A DNA stretch of 64,000 nucleotides, taken from Pseudomonas haemolytica (GTDB taxonomy: Bacteria; Pseudomonadota; Gammaproteobacteria; Pseudomonadales; Pseudomonadaceae). Location of the stretch: positions 496,001 through 560,000 of the forward strand of contig NZ_VOIW01000002.1 of NCBI RefSeq assembly GCF_009659625.1, written 5' to 3'. Below the pieces are notes generated by a model. That model worked only from the letters and a program-made list of their open reading frames with translations. It made no database searches and was not told where the DNA came from. The first letter of the stretch is position 1, and the number at the start of each line of letters is the position of its first letter. Below, piece after piece: positions 16,408-25,701 of the stretch. Both the position numbers and the translations under genes were made by a program.

Positions 16408-16953
16408 TTACTTCTTCTTTTTCGGGGCGATGACCATGATCAGCTGGCGTCCTTCCATCTTAGGATGCTGTTCGACCGAACCGTACTCGAGCAGGTCAGC
16501 TTCAACCCGCTTGAGGAGTTCCATCCCCAGCTCCTGGTGGGCCATCTCACGGCCGCGGAATCGCAAGGATACCTTGGCCCTGTCCCCATCACTCAGGAAA
16601 CGTACCAGGTTGCGCAGTTTTACCTGGTAATCCCCTTCCTCCGTCCCTGGACGAAACTTGATTTCTTTAACCTGGATCTGCTTCTGGTTTTTCTTGGCTG
16701 CGGCAACCTGCTTCTTCTTCTCGAAGATCGATTTGCCGTAGTCCATCAGCTTGCAGACAGGCGGTACAGCATCGGCGGAAATTTCCACCAAATCGAGCTT
16801 GGCTTCTTCAGCCTTAAGAAGCGCGTCTTCAATTGACACAATCCCAAGCTGCTCACCCTCAGCCCCAATTAACCGAACCTCGCGTGCCGAGATATTCTCG
16901 TTGATCGGGGCTTTCGGTGCAGCTCGCTTATCTTGTCTCATTTCACGCTTAAT
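16408..16953 (-). CDS. infC: translation initiation factor IF-3 (AUU start)
   Basis: 181 aa from ATT at 16953. Contains the IF3 N-domain ([20 protein letters not shown]), lysine-rich linker ([19 protein letters not shown]) and C-domain ([17 protein letters not shown], ending APKKKK). The first in-frame ATG is 12 nt further in (16941) and lacks a ribosome site; GGAG stands 8 nt before the ATT at 16953. Another ATT at 16959 overlaps the thrS stop and is used in some annotations. The rare AUU start is the basis of IF3 self-repression in known cases. Confidence 0.95.
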   Translation of the reverse strand: MKREMRQDKRAAPKAPINENISAREVRLIGAEGEQLGIVSIEDALLKAEEAKLDLVEISADAVPPVCKLMDYGKSIFEKKKQVAAAKKNQKQIQVKEIKFRPGTEEGDYQVKLRNLVRFLSDGDRAKVSLRFRGREMAHQELGMELLKRVEADLLEYGSVEQHPKMEGRQLIMVIAPKKKK

Positions 16954-16958
16954 AGTAA

Positions 16959-18881
16959 TTACTCCGAATCTGGGCGACCACGCCGGGAAACCGCTTGCGC
17001 GAGGAACTCAGCGAACTGGGCGACGGGCATCGAGCCCAAGTCAGCACCTTCACGAGTACGCACAGCGACAGTCTGCATCTCGACTTCCCGATCTCCGATA
17101 ACCAAAAGATAGGGAACCTTGAGCAAAGTATGCTCGCGGATTTTAAAGCCGATCTTTTCATTTCTCAAGTCGGACTTGGCACGAAACCCGCTTTCATTGA
17201 GAGTTTTTTCAACTTCAGCGGCAAAATCTGCCTGTTTATCAGTGATATTCATGATCACTGCCTGGGTCGGAGCCAGCCACGCAGGGAACGCGCCCTCGTA
17301 GTGCTCGATCAGGATCCCGACGAACCGTTCGAATGAGCCGAGGATCGCCCGGTGCAGCATAACCGGGTGTTTACGGCTGTTGTCTTCGGAGACGTATTCG
17401 GCTCCCAGACGGATCGGCAGGTTAAAATCGAGCTGTAGGGTACCACACTGCCAGACGCGACCAAGGCAATCTTTCAGCGAGAACTCGATCTTCGGACCGT
17501 AGAACGCACCCTCACCCGGCTGCAGGTCGTACGCAAGCCCCGCACTGTCGAGTGCAGCGGCCAGTGCCGCTTCGGCGCGATCCCACAGCTCATCGGAGCC
17601 GACGCGTTTTTCCGGACGAGTGGACAGCTTCATCTCGACTTCGGTAAAGCCGAAATCGCGATAAACGTCCATGGTCAGCTTGATGAACGCAGCGGATTCG
17701 GCTTGCATCTGCTCTTCTGTGCAGAAGATGTGGGCGTCGTCCTGGGTAAAGCCACGCACACGCATAATGCCGTGCAGCGCACCCGAAGGCTCGTTACGGT
17801 GGCAAGCACCGAACTCGGCCAGGCGCATCGGCAACTCGCGGTAGCTCTTCAAGCCCTGGTTGAACACCTGCACGTGGCAGGGGCAGTTCATCGGCTTGAT
17901 GGCGTAGTCGCGGTTTTCCGACTGGGTGGTGAACATGTTATCGGCGTAGTTGGCCCAGTGCCCGGATTTCTCCCACAGGCTGCGATCAACAACCTGCGGG
18001 GTCTTGATCTCCAGGTAACCGTTTTCGCGCTGAACCTTGCGCATGTACTGCTCGAGCACCTGGTACAGGGTCCAGCCGTTCGGGTGCCAGAACACCATGC
18101 CCGGCGCTTCTTCCTGGAGGTGGAACAGGTTCAGGCGCTTGCCGATCTTGCGGTGGTCGCGTTTTTCAGCTTCTTCGATGCGCTGGATATAGGCGGCCAG
18201 CTGTTTCTTGTCAGCCCAGGCCGTGCCGTAGATCCGCTGCAGTTGTTCGTTCTTAGCATCGCCGCGCCAGTAGGCACCGGACAGCTTGGTCAACTTGAAC
18301 GATTTGAGGAAGCGCGTGTTCGGCACATGCGGGCCGCGGCACATGTCGACGTATTCTTCGTGGTAGTACAGGCCCATGGCCTGCTCATCAGGCATGTCTT
18401 CCACCAGGCGCAGCTTGTAGTCCTCGCCACGAGCGGTAAACACGTCGATCACTTCGGCACGCGGGGTGACTTTCTTGATGACGTCATAATCTTTTTCGAT
18501 CAGCGCGTGCATGCGCTGTTCGATGGCCGCCAGGTCGTCCGGAGTAAAGGGACGCTCATAGGCGATATCGTAATAGAAGCCTTCTTCGATAACCGGGCCG
18601 ATCACCATCTTCGCAGTTGGGTACAGCTGCTTGACCGCATGGCCAATCAGGTGCGCGCAAGAGTGGCGAATGATCTCCAGCCCCTCTTGATCCTTGGGCG
18701 TGATGATTTGCAGGCTGGCGTCGCTGGTGATCAGGTCGCTGGCGTCAACCAGCTTGCCGTCGACCTTGCCGGCCACGGTGGCCTTGGCCAGGCCGGCACC
18801 AATGGATGCGGCGACCTCGGCTACGGAAACCGAATGATCGAATGAACGTTGACTGCCATCGGGAAGAGTAATAGTTGGCAT
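16959..18881 (-). CDS. thrS: threonyl-tRNA synthetase
   Basis: 640 aa from ATG 18881, preceded by a strong GAGAGGAGG. TGS domain ([17 protein letters not shown]), editing domain with [16 protein letters not shown], class II core (motif 2 [19 protein letters not shown], motif 3 [19 protein letters not shown]) and C-terminal anticodon-binding domain. Zn ligands Cys in PMNCPCH and His residues. Charges tRNAThr. Its leader mimics Thr anticodon arms, see separate entry. Confidence 0.98.
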   Translation of the reverse strand: MPTITLPDGSQRSFDHSVSVAEVAASIGAGLAKATVAGKVDGKLVDASDLITSDASLQIITPKDQEGLEIIRHSCAHLIGHAVKQLYPTAKMVIGPVIEEGFYYDIAYERPFTPDDLAAIEQRMHALIEKDYDVIKKVTPRAEVIDVFTARGEDYKLRLVEDMPDEQAMGLYYHEEYVDMCRGPHVPNTRFLKSFKLTKLSGAYWRGDAKNEQLQRIYGTAWADKKQLAAYIQRIEEAEKRDHRKIGKRLNLFHLQEEAPGMVFWHPNGWTLYQVLEQYMRKVQRENGYLEIKTPQVVDRSLWEKSGHWANYADNMFTTQSENRDYAIKPMNCPCHVQVFNQGLKSYRELPMRLAEFGACHRNEPSGALHGIMRVRGFTQDDAHIFCTEEQMQAESAAFIKLTMDVYRDFGFTEVEMKLSTRPEKRVGSDELWDRAEAALAAALDSAGLAYDLQPGEGAFYGPKIEFSLKDCLGRVWQCGTLQLDFNLPIRLGAEYVSEDNSRKHPVMLHRAILGSFERFVGILIEHYEGAFPAWLAPTQAVIMNITDKQADFAAEVEKTLNESGFRAKSDLRNEKIGFKIREHTLLKVPYLLVIGDREVEMQTVAVRTREGADLGSMPVAQFAEFLAQAVSRRGRPDSE

Positions 18882-18900
18882 GGCGCCTCCTCTCCTAGTG

Positions 18901-18995
18901 GTGACCCCTACCAAAGGTCACGTGGGTTGGGATGAGCCAGTACAAGATCCAATATCAGGCCGTTCAGTAATGAACGCCTGCCTTACAGCGGCAGG
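18901..18995 (-). promoter_or_regulatory. thrS leader hairpins resembling tRNA-Thr anticodon arms
   Basis: On the minus strand three hairpins precede thrS. 18977-18995: CCTGCC/GGCAGG with 7-nt loop GCTGTAA, placing UGU at anticodon position followed by AA. 18961-18976: CGTTCA/TGAACG, loop TTAC. 18901-18921: GTGACC/GGTCAC with loop TTTGGTAGG; a U-G closing pair leaves the 7-nt loop UUGGUAG with GGU at anticodon position. The last ends about 10 nt before the ribosome site. This parallels the E. coli thrS translational operator. The rest of 18996-19245 shows no gene. Confidence 0.55.
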
Positions 18996-19245
18996 AGCCT
19001 TTCGGCCAACCGATAATCGAACCAGAGTGACTGGAGTGAACAAAAAGAACGTGGCGAGGCGGCAAATGGCGCGCCGGGAAATAGCCAGGCGAGGATGCTA
19101 GCACAGATGAACGGTCATCGCGCCGGCGAAGCTTTGGGTAAAGAGCAATTCATGGCTTTATAGCTGCGAAAGTGAACTTGGGCTGTACGTCGAGCCTCAA
19201 ACCCACTGAGAATCGCCGTTCGTCCTCGACCCAAAGGAGCATCCC

Positions 19246-19560
19246 ATGATGCGTTTTACCTCTACCCTCGCTGTCGCCGCTACCCTGAGCCTCCTTTCCC
19301 TCGGCGCGCAGGCTGCAGCCCCCTCCAACTGGCCAGCCGGCGCCCGTGACGCCTTCGTCAACGACTGCAGCGCTGCCGCCAGTCAGAACGTAGACGTCAA
19401 AACCGCCAAAGCCCACTGCGAATGCGGCGCTGACAAGATCAATGCCGAATTGAGCACTGCCGAAATCAAGGAACTGATGACCAATCAGAACGCCAGCCCG
19501 GAGCTGAAAAACAAAGCGGTCGCGGCTATTTCGTCCTGCAAAGTCGTGAAGAAAAAGTAA
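19246..19560 (+). CDS. small secreted protein with conserved cysteines
   Basis: 104 aa. Signal peptide, residues 1-24 (MMRFTSTLAVAATL... cleaved after AQA/A). Mature part is small, helical, with three Cys (DCSAAAS, AHCECGAD, SSCKVV; four in total), probably disulfide-bonded in the periplasm. AAAGGAG precedes the ATG. A Pseudomonas hypothetical of unknown function; monocistronic, terminator-like stem follows at 19672. Confidence 0.75.
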   Translation: MMRFTSTLAVAATLSLLSLGAQAAAPSNWPAGARDAFVNDCSAAASQNVDVKTAKAHCECGADKINAELSTAEIKELMTNQNASPELKNKAVAAISSCKVVKKK

Positions 19561-19671
19561 GATTGACCACCGATCAGACGGCCATTTCGTTGAAAAAACA
19601 GCCTGAAAACTGCCTTTTCGCACAAATTACGCAGGTTTTACGGCTTTTTTTAACAGCTGATATTTCGTCGC

Positions 19672-19694
19672 AAAGCCCCGTATTTCGGGGCTTT
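19672..19694. terminator. bidirectional stem-loop
   Basis: AAAGCCCCG/CGGGGCTTT with loop TATTT. The A/T ends of the stem would act as terminator tails, though no long T-run follows. Confidence 0.5.
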
Positions 19695-19849
19695 CAGTCG
19701 GATCAATGATCAAATGCAACGCGATTGATCTGCAAACAGTGCCTCGGGGGGGCTCCCAAGTCGAACATTTCGACTATGATAGCCCAGTGTGCCCAGTTGG
19801 CCTGAGCAGCACAGCACTACTGAAAATATATGTTTCTTGGAGATACACC

Positions 19850-20062
19850 ATGTCTAATCGCCAAACCGGCACCGTTAAATGGTTCAACGATGAAAAAGGC
19901 TTCGGCTTCATCACTCCTCAAGGTGGCGGTGACGACCTGTTCGTACACTTCAAAGCTATCGAAAGCGACGGTTTCAAAAGCCTGAAAGAAGGCCAAACCG
20001 TTTCCTTCGTGGCTGAGAAAGGCCAAAAGGGTATGCAAGCTGCACAGGTTCGCCCAGAGTAA
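19850..20062 (+). CDS. cold-shock domain protein (CspA family)
   Basis: 70 aa. Single cold-shock domain with both RNA-binding motifs: RNP1 KGFGFITP and RNP2 DLFVHF. ATG 19850 is preceded by TTGGAGA. Upstream 5' leader is ~70 nt or more, with a TATGAT -10-like hexamer at 19775. RNA chaperone; whether cold-induced or constitutive cannot be told. Strong terminator follows. Confidence 0.95.
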   Translation: MSNRQTGTVKWFNDEKGFGFITPQGGGDDLFVHFKAIESDGFKSLKEGQTVSFVAEKGQKGMQAAQVRPE

Positions 20063-20080
20063 TTCTGCGCTGAGCTAAAA

Positions 20081-20108
20081 AAACCCCGTCCATGTGACGG
20101 GGTTTTTT
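20081..20108. terminator. Rho-independent terminator
   Basis: AAACCCCGTC/GACGGGGTTT with loop CATGT and T-runs on both strands; serves the cold-shock gene and the convergent I78 lipoprotein. Confidence 0.9.
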
Positions 20109-20135
20109 ATGGGTGAGGCAAAAGCCGGAAGGCAA

Positions 20136-20456
20136 TCAGCCGCAATTGACCCGATTGATCACCAGATTATTGTCGGTGTTCAGGTTCAAGCGGTCGGAGC
20201 GATACTCCAGCGTGATCATATCGTTGGGCTTGAGGATGCGTGCATTCTGCGCCCCCGCACGTGTACGTGCTTGCTCTAGCAACTGCGGCGAGGCTTTCTG
20301 GCCGATCGCGAACTCAGCAGCCTTCGACTCACAGCGGCTATGACCGGCGTCGGCCACGGCGGCGTCTTTGCCTGGCTCAGAGGCACCCGGGGTGGTGCAA
20401 CCCGCCAATGCGAGTGCTGCCAACAAAGTACCGAATGATGCGAGCTTCCAAGGCAT
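20136..20456 (-). CDS. lipoprotein, peptidase inhibitor I78 family
   Basis: 106 aa. Lipobox LALAGC with Cys at residue 19. After a short linker the I78 signature follows: AEFAIGQKAS, AGAQNARILKPNDMITLEYR, SDRLNLNTDNN, ending RVNCG. Expected on the outer membrane facing the periplasm; I78 proteins inhibit serine proteases (family knowledge). Single gene on its strand. Confidence 0.85.
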   Translation of the reverse strand: MPWKLASFGTLLAALALAGCTTPGASEPGKDAAVADAGHSRCESKAAEFAIGQKASPQLLEQARTRAGAQNARILKPNDMITLEYRSDRLNLNTDNNLVINRVNCG

Positions 20457-20600
20457 GAAGCCTCCTATGATAAAAAATGGACAGAGATCGTGCGACAGCA
20501 GTCAAAGCGATTGGTTTCAAGACGTTAAACGCCTGCGCGCAAGTCTGCCTCACTCACAGCAGTCAAGCGCCCTGTCAATCGTGACTAGATATGAACGCAC

Positions 20601-20990
20601 CTAGTAGATATCAATGTAGTCAGAAGAGGGTGTAGGCCAATTCTGCTTCAACGCGTTAAAAATCTGCATGACCCAGACTTCGTCGCTGGCCGCCACGATA
20701 CCGACATAACCGGAGCCCTTGGCCCAGGTCTCCAGGCGAAACAACAGGCCACCGATATCAGCGCCCCCTACTACGCCTGAAGAAATGTAGGCAATGCCAG
20801 CCTTGCTTACCCGCAGCTGGGTATGTTCATCGTCACTGGCGCTGCCAAGCAGTTGGCGCACGGCTTCCAGCGTGAGGTTATCGGACTTGTTCAAATCGAT
20901 TTGCACACGGTATTCCCGGCCATTAATCAGGGCGACAGTGTCGCACAGCCCCTCCTTGATGCCTAAGTAGCAGTGCCAAATGTCGTACAA
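20601..20990 (-). CDS. conserved Pseudomonas protein of unknown function (start uncertain)
   Basis: About 129 aa. The part from GREYRVQIDLNKSDN to the end (SSDYIDIY) reads as a genuine protein with GIAYISSGVVGGADIGGLLF. The N-terminus is unclear: the open frame continues to ATG 21062, overlapping the divergent gene's start, but coding-like sequence begins near YDIWHCYLGIKEG. TTG 20990 is a compromise. AAGGAGG at about 20950 has no good in-frame start after it. No domain recognised. Confidence 0.6.
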   Translation of the reverse strand: MYDIWHCYLGIKEGLCDTVALINGREYRVQIDLNKSDNLTLEAVRQLLGSASDDEHTQLRVSKAGIAYISSGVVGGADIGGLLFRLETWAKGSGYVGIVAASDEVWVMQIFNALKQNWPTPSSDYIDIY

Positions 20991-21060
20991 AATGGTTAAC
21001 TGCGCGCGCTGGAACCGCGTTCCAGCGCATTGCCCAGTATTTTCAGCCCGTGAGACTTCC

Positions 21061-21267
21061 ATGACCACCGTAACGATCCAAGCCGACATCAAAGCCAAGT
21101 GGCCCCAAGGGCAAAGCTCCTACAGCCCCGGAAGTCCGGAAGAACTGGCGATCATTGGTATCGACCTGCTGGTCAAGGAACTGGGCACCCAGGCGGCACA
21201 AGCGTTCATCGGCCAGGTATTCGAGAAATACCCCGCCGACCACATGGGCGCCCAGGAGCGCGAATAA
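21061..21267 (+). CDS. small conserved hypothetical protein
   Basis: 68 aa, acidic, soluble. MTTVTIQADIKAKWPQGQSS, then a helical region EELAIIGIDLLVKELGTQAA. No domain recognised. It is alone on its strand, converging on the nucleoside hydrolase 33 bp away. Its ATG shares a CATG with a minus-strand ATG of the neighbouring reading frame. Confidence 0.6.
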   Translation: MTTVTIQADIKAKWPQGQSSYSPGSPEELAIIGIDLLVKELGTQAAQAFIGQVFEKYPADHMGAQERE

Positions 21268-21300
21268 GAACCGGCCGACGAACGCCGACCGGTAAACGTC

Positions 21301-22329
21301 TTACTTCAGACGCGCCAGGCGCTCGGTCAGTAGATCGAAGAAGCCCTGGGCATCGCCGTTCTCAACCCAGAACACGTTCTTCTCCTGCTTGAGGCCGTCG
21401 TACCAATCTACGATGGTCTGGCCAAAGGTCGGGCCTTCGCGACTGTCTACGACCATGTTGGCCTGACGACCGCTGAACAGTGAAGGCTTGAGCAGGTAGG
21501 CAACCACGGTGGCATCGTGGACCGGGCCACCGGGGATGCCGTAATGCTCCATATCGCCTTTGACGTACTCATTCAGAATACTGCTGACGACTTTGCTCGC
21601 ATTGTTGTTCAGGTCAGCAATCTTTTTAAGACGGGCGTCACTGGTGAGAACCTTGTGGGTCACGTCCAACGGCAGGTAGGTCAACTTCACACCACTTTTC
21701 AGCACGATCTCAGCCGCAGCCGGGTCGGCGAACAGGTTGAACTCGGCCACTGGAGTGATATTGCCGCCATTGAAATGCGCCCCACCCATGACCACCACTT
21801 CCTTGATGCCCTGGGTGATTTCAGGCGCCTGGGTCAGTGCCAGTGCCAGGTTGGTCTGTGGGCCGAGCATGGCGATGGTGATGCTGTGGGGCTTGGCGGT
21901 GCTCAAGGTCTTGATCAGGTAGTCAACGGCATTGCCGTCGGCCAGGCCTTTTTTAGGTTCGTGCACGGTAACGCCGGAAATGCCTTCCTTGCCGTGAATA
22001 TTCTCTGCGTAGATCGGCGTGCGCAGCAGCGGTTTTGGCGCGCCTGCATACACCGGAATGTCCTCGCGCCCTGCCCACTCGCGCGCCAGGCGCGCATTGC
22101 GGGAGGTCTTGTCCAGGCGCACGTTACCGGCGACGGTGGTCAGTGCGCGAATGCTCAACTCCTCCGGCGAGGCCATGGCGAACAACAACGCCACCACATC
22201 ATCGGCACCTGGGTCGGTGTCGATGATCAGGTCGATTTTTTCCGCCGCTTGGGCGCTTGCAGCAGTGAGCGCGGACAAAAGCAGAACACTCCGGAACAGG
22301 TTTTTCAGGGTAGGTAGACCACGTTGCAT
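21301..22329 (-). CDS. exported inosine-uridine preferring nucleoside hydrolase
   Basis: 342 aa. Signal peptide (basic start, LLLSALTAASAQA) then the IUNH fold: DTDPGADDVVALLFA is the N-terminal Ca2+/catalytic Asp motif, and GGAHFNGGNITPVAEFN and the late HDATVV His-Asp are the other ligands. It hydrolyses ribonucleosides to base and ribose. Last gene of the rbs operon, 26 nt after rbsD; periplasmic release of ribose would feed RbsB. ATG 22329 is chosen over 22404 because it begins the signal peptide. Confidence 0.9.
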   Translation of the reverse strand: MQRGLPTLKNLFRSVLLLSALTAASAQAAEKIDLIIDTDPGADDVVALLFAMASPEELSIRALTTVAGNVRLDKTSRNARLAREWAGREDIPVYAGAPKPLLRTPIYAENIHGKEGISGVTVHEPKKGLADGNAVDYLIKTLSTAKPHSITIAMLGPQTNLALALTQAPEITQGIKEVVVMGGAHFNGGNITPVAEFNLFADPAAAEIVLKSGVKLTYLPLDVTHKVLTSDARLKKIADLNNNASKVVSSILNEYVKGDMEHYGIPGGPVHDATVVAYLLKPSLFSGRQANMVVDSREGPTFGQTIVDWYDGLKQEKNVFWVENGDAQGFFDLLTERLARLK

Positions 22330-22355
22330 AAAGCACTCCTTGTCGTAGGGGGACA

Positions 22356-22760
22356 CTAGAACGTTACGCCGGATACCAGCGCGATATTGCAGTAAGGCTG
22401 GCACTCGCCGGTGCGCACAACCGCGCGGGCAGTGCGGCTCAGTTGTTTGAACTGGTCATGGCTGACAAGGCGCCGCTCACCCAGCGCCGCTTGCTCTGTG
22501 AGCGTATTGAGCTCGGTCAGCGCAGGCGGTTGTCTAAGCAGAATTTCTTCCGCCAACACGTGGCTCTCCACCTGCATTTCGCTAAGCACGATGCGCAGGG
22601 TGCTGATGAAATCCGGAATACCCTGGGTCAGCGCCAGGTCGATCAACTCGACGCCGGGAGGCACCGGCAGACCGGCATCGCCGATGACCAGGATGTCACC
22701 GTGCCCCAGGGACGCGATCACGCGTGACAGGGCGATATTGAGCAAAGGTGTCTTTTTCAT
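22356..22760 (-). CDS. rbsD: D-ribose pyranase
   Basis: 134 aa. Starts [20 protein letters not shown]; catalytic His in the SLGHGD motif and [17 protein letters not shown] at the C-terminus identify RbsD. Interconverts beta-pyranose and beta-furanose ribose so that RbsK can act. Overlaps rbsK by 4 nt (ATGA). Confidence 0.96.
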   Translation of the reverse strand: MKKTPLLNIALSRVIASLGHGDILVIGDAGLPVPPGVELIDLALTQGIPDFISTLRIVLSEMQVESHVLAEEILLRQPPALTELNTLTEQAALGERRLVSHDQFKQLSRTARAVVRTGECQPYCNIALVSGVTF

Positions 22761-23674
22761 GAGGGCACAAAACCTTGTACGTCTTGCAGCGTAGGAATGG
22801 AAGGTTGAGCGCCGGCGCGGGTCACTGACAACGCAGCCGCCACCTGGCCAAAACGGATCGCCTCGGTTTCGCTCTTGCCCGCGGCCAGCGCGGCGGCAAA
22901 GCCGCCCACAAAAGTATCGCCAGCGGCCGTGGTATCCACCGCCTTGACCTTCGGCGCCGCCAGGTGTTCGAAGCTGTGGCCATCGGCAAACAGGGCGCCC
23001 TGGGCACCGAGGGTGATGATGACTTTAGCCGCCCCCGCGTTGATCAACACCGTCGCGGCAACCTTGGCGCTGTCGAGCGAGTCGACCGTCACACCACTCA
23101 GAGCGGTGGCCTCGCTTTCATTTGGGATCAGGTAATCAATTGAGCCGTACCACTGCGCCGGCAAAGGTCCGCTCGCGGGGGCCGGATTGAGGATGACTGT
23201 CTTGCCCAGTTCGCGACCACGCTTGAGCGTATACCCAACGGTGTCCATCGGCACTTCAAGCTGGCAGATGATCACTTCAGCCGCTTGCAACACAGCGTCG
23301 CAAGCTTTCAAAGAGGCAGGCGTCAGCTCACCATTGCTGCCCGCCACAATGACGATTGCGTTCTGACTGCTGTCATCCACCACGATCAACGCCACACCGC
23401 TGGAACCTTCCACGGTGCTGACCGCCTGGCAATCGATCCCTTCCACCCGCAACGCCTCGCGCAATTGGCCGCCGTAGGCGTCAGTACCCACGCACCCGAT
23501 CATCGCGACGCCGGCCCCCAGGCGCGCCGACGCGACTGCCTGGTTGGCGCCCTTGCCGCCGGGAACGGTGGAAAAGCTTTGGCCGACCAGGGTTTCGCCG
23601 GCACGCGGCAAGCGACTGGCGCGGGTGACCAGGTCCATGTTCAAACTGCCTACTACCACTACTTTTGCTGGCAT
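22757..23674 (-). CDS. rbsK: ribokinase
   Basis: 305 aa, PfkB family. Signature 1 [16 protein letters not shown] near the N-terminus, signature 2 [15 protein letters not shown] with the catalytic Asp. Phosphorylates ribose to ribose-5-phosphate with ATP. 23 nt after rbsR. Confidence 0.97.
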   Translation of the reverse strand: MPAKVVVVGSLNMDLVTRASRLPRAGETLVGQSFSTVPGGKGANQAVASARLGAGVAMIGCVGTDAYGGQLREALRVEGIDCQAVSTVEGSSGVALIVVDDSSQNAIVIVAGSNGELTPASLKACDAVLQAAEVIICQLEVPMDTVGYTLKRGRELGKTVILNPAPASGPLPAQWYGSIDYLIPNESEATALSGVTVDSLDSAKVAATVLINAGAAKVIITLGAQGALFADGHSFEHLAAPKVKAVDTTAAGDTFVGGFAAALAAGKSETEAIRFGQVAAALSVTRAGAQPSIPTLQDVQGFVPS

Positions 23675-23697
23675 ACATCAGTACTCATCAATTGCGT

Positions 23698-24720
23698 TCA
23701 GCGGTATTGGGCGAACACACCGGCCAATGGTGCCGTCGACTCACGCAAAACAATACTCGGCGTCACGATACGTTGATCGATCGGCAGTTGGGGTGTTGCT
23801 ATTCGTTGCAGTAACAACTCGGCCGCCGTCTCGCCCAGTTGCAGGATCGACTGCCCGACCGTGGTCAGCGCCGGGTAGACGTAGCGGCCCATCTGAATGT
23901 CATCGAAACCGATCACCGACAGCTCGCCCGGCACGCGGATATTGCGCTCGGCGGCAGCGCGCAGCACGCCAAAACCGATCATATCGTTGCTGGCGAAAAT
24001 CGCGCTGGGCGGATCCTCCGCTAACAACTGCACGGCTGCGGCATACCCTCCCGTGCTGGTGAAATCGCTTTCCAGGGTGCGACTGGCCAACACCTCGACA
24101 CCCGCTTCGCTCAACGCACGCTGGTAACCCGCCAGACGCATCTGTGCCACGCGGGTATGCCCGGGGCCGCCGATACAGGCGATGTCCCGGTGCCCCAACT
24201 CCAGCAAGTGCCGGGTCGCAAGGTAAGCGCCCTCTTCGTGATCGATGCGTACCAGATCGACATCAATGCCATCCAGTGCCCGGTCGACAATCACCATGGG
24301 CGTGCGCACCGCACTCAAGCCAGCGGCAAGGCCACTGTCATCGCCGCCCACCGACGTCACTATCAAGCCGTCGACGCGTTTTTCCAGCAATACGCGCAAA
24401 TAACTGCGCTGTTTTTCAGCGTCGTCGTCGGAGTTGCAGAGGATCACGCAGTAGCCATTACGTTCGCAGTAATCCTCGATGCCCCGAGCCAACTCGGCAA
24501 AATACGGGTTGAGGCTGTTGGGTACCAGCAAGCCGATAGTAGCCGTAGTCTTGGCCTTGAGTGAGCGTGCTACGGCACTGGGCACGTAGTCCAGTTGCTT
24601 GATCGCCGCCTCGACCTTGATGCGTACCGGCTCGCTGACCGGGCGCGTCTTGTTCACCACATGGGACACCGTGGTGTAGGAAATACCTGCAAGCGCTGCC
24701 ACATCCTTGATCGTTGCCAT
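23698..24720 (-). CDS. rbsR: LacI-type repressor of the ribose operon
   Basis: 340 aa. HTH MATIKDVAALAGISYTTVSH with hinge helix (VARSLKAKTT), then periplasmic-binding-protein-like effector domain (TIGLLVPNSLNPYFAELARG). The gene is inside the operon it should control, between rbsC and rbsK. A LacI-type palindrome lies before rbsB (28394). Confidence 0.95.
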   Translation of the reverse strand: MATIKDVAALAGISYTTVSHVVNKTRPVSEPVRIKVEAAIKQLDYVPSAVARSLKAKTTATIGLLVPNSLNPYFAELARGIEDYCERNGYCVILCNSDDDAEKQRSYLRVLLEKRVDGLIVTSVGGDDSGLAAGLSAVRTPMVIVDRALDGIDVDLVRIDHEEGAYLATRHLLELGHRDIACIGGPGHTRVAQMRLAGYQRALSEAGVEVLASRTLESDFTSTGGYAAAVQLLAEDPPSAIFASNDMIGFGVLRAAAERNIRVPGELSVIGFDDIQMGRYVYPALTTVGQSILQLGETAAELLLQRIATPQLPIDQRIVTPSIVLRESTAPLAGVFAQYR

Positions 24721-24723
24721 GGT

Positions 24724-25701
24724 TCAGCCCCGCCGACTGGCGCGTTGGCTGCGGTAGGTATCGAGGACGACGGCAATCACGATCACGGCACCGGTAATGA
24801 TGCGTTTCGTGGGTTCCGTAGCGCCGATCTGCGCCAGGCCGGCCGCGAGCACCGAAATAATCAACACACCGAAGAACGTACTGATCACCGAGCCACGCCC
24901 GCCCATCAGGCTGGTGCCGCCGATCACCACGGCAGCGATCACTTGCAGCTCCAGGCCCGAACCGGCGTTCGGGTCCGCCGCCTCCAGGCGTGAAATCTGG
25001 AACAAGGCAGCCACACCGGCCAACAAGCCCATCAGGCTGAACACCAGGATCTTGTAGGGTTTGGGGTTGATGCCAGCCAGGCGCACCGCCTCTTCGTTGG
25101 TGCCGATACCGATCAGGTAACGCCCGAATACGGTACGGGTCAACACCAGTTGGGCCGCGATGATTACCAGCAGCGCGATGATAAACGACGGGGAAATACC
25201 AAAGGCAACCGGGTTGGACAGCCAGGCAAACGAGTCGCCGATATACGCGGTGCGCGAGCCGGTCATTTGGTAAGCCACGCCTCGAGCCATCTCCAGCACA
25301 CCGAGGGATACAATAAATGACGGAATGCGCCAGGCCACGGTGATTGAACCGGTAATGGTACCGGCCAATGCGGCGCAACCCATGCCCAGCAAAGCGGCCG
25401 GCAACACGCTCCAGCCCCAGCCCAGAATCGCCACACTGACGGCCGACGCTGCCAATGCCAGCACCGAACCTACCGACAGGTCGATACCGCCGATGATCAG
25501 GATGAAGGTCATGCCCACCGCCAGCACCATCAGGTCCGGAATCTGGTTGGCCAGGGTGCTGAAGGTGTCATAGGACAGGAAGTGGTCGCTGAGCACCGAG
25601 AACAGCGCGATCATCGCCAGCAAGGCACCGGCCAGCCCCAGGTACGTACCCAGGCCGTAGAAGTTGCCGCCAGTTTTACCGGGGGAAATGTTTGTTTTCA
25701 T
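24724..25701 (-). CDS. rbsC: ribose ABC transporter permease
   Basis: 325 aa, eight or more hydrophobic segments. Carries the BPD_transp_2 motif: GIDLSVGSVLALA early and NEEAVRLAGINPKPYKI as the cytoplasmic EAA-like loop. Forms the inner-membrane channel with RbsA. Overlaps rbsA by 4 nt; 3 nt before rbsR. Confidence 0.96.
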   Translation of the reverse strand: MKTNISPGKTGGNFYGLGTYLGLAGALLAMIALFSVLSDHFLSYDTFSTLANQIPDLMVLAVGMTFILIIGGIDLSVGSVLALAASAVSVAILGWGWSVLPAALLGMGCAALAGTITGSITVAWRIPSFIVSLGVLEMARGVAYQMTGSRTAYIGDSFAWLSNPVAFGISPSFIIALLVIIAAQLVLTRTVFGRYLIGIGTNEEAVRLAGINPKPYKILVFSLMGLLAGVAALFQISRLEAADPNAGSGLELQVIAAVVIGGTSLMGGRGSVISTFFGVLIISVLAAGLAQIGATEPTKRIITGAVIVIAVVLDTYRSQRASRRG

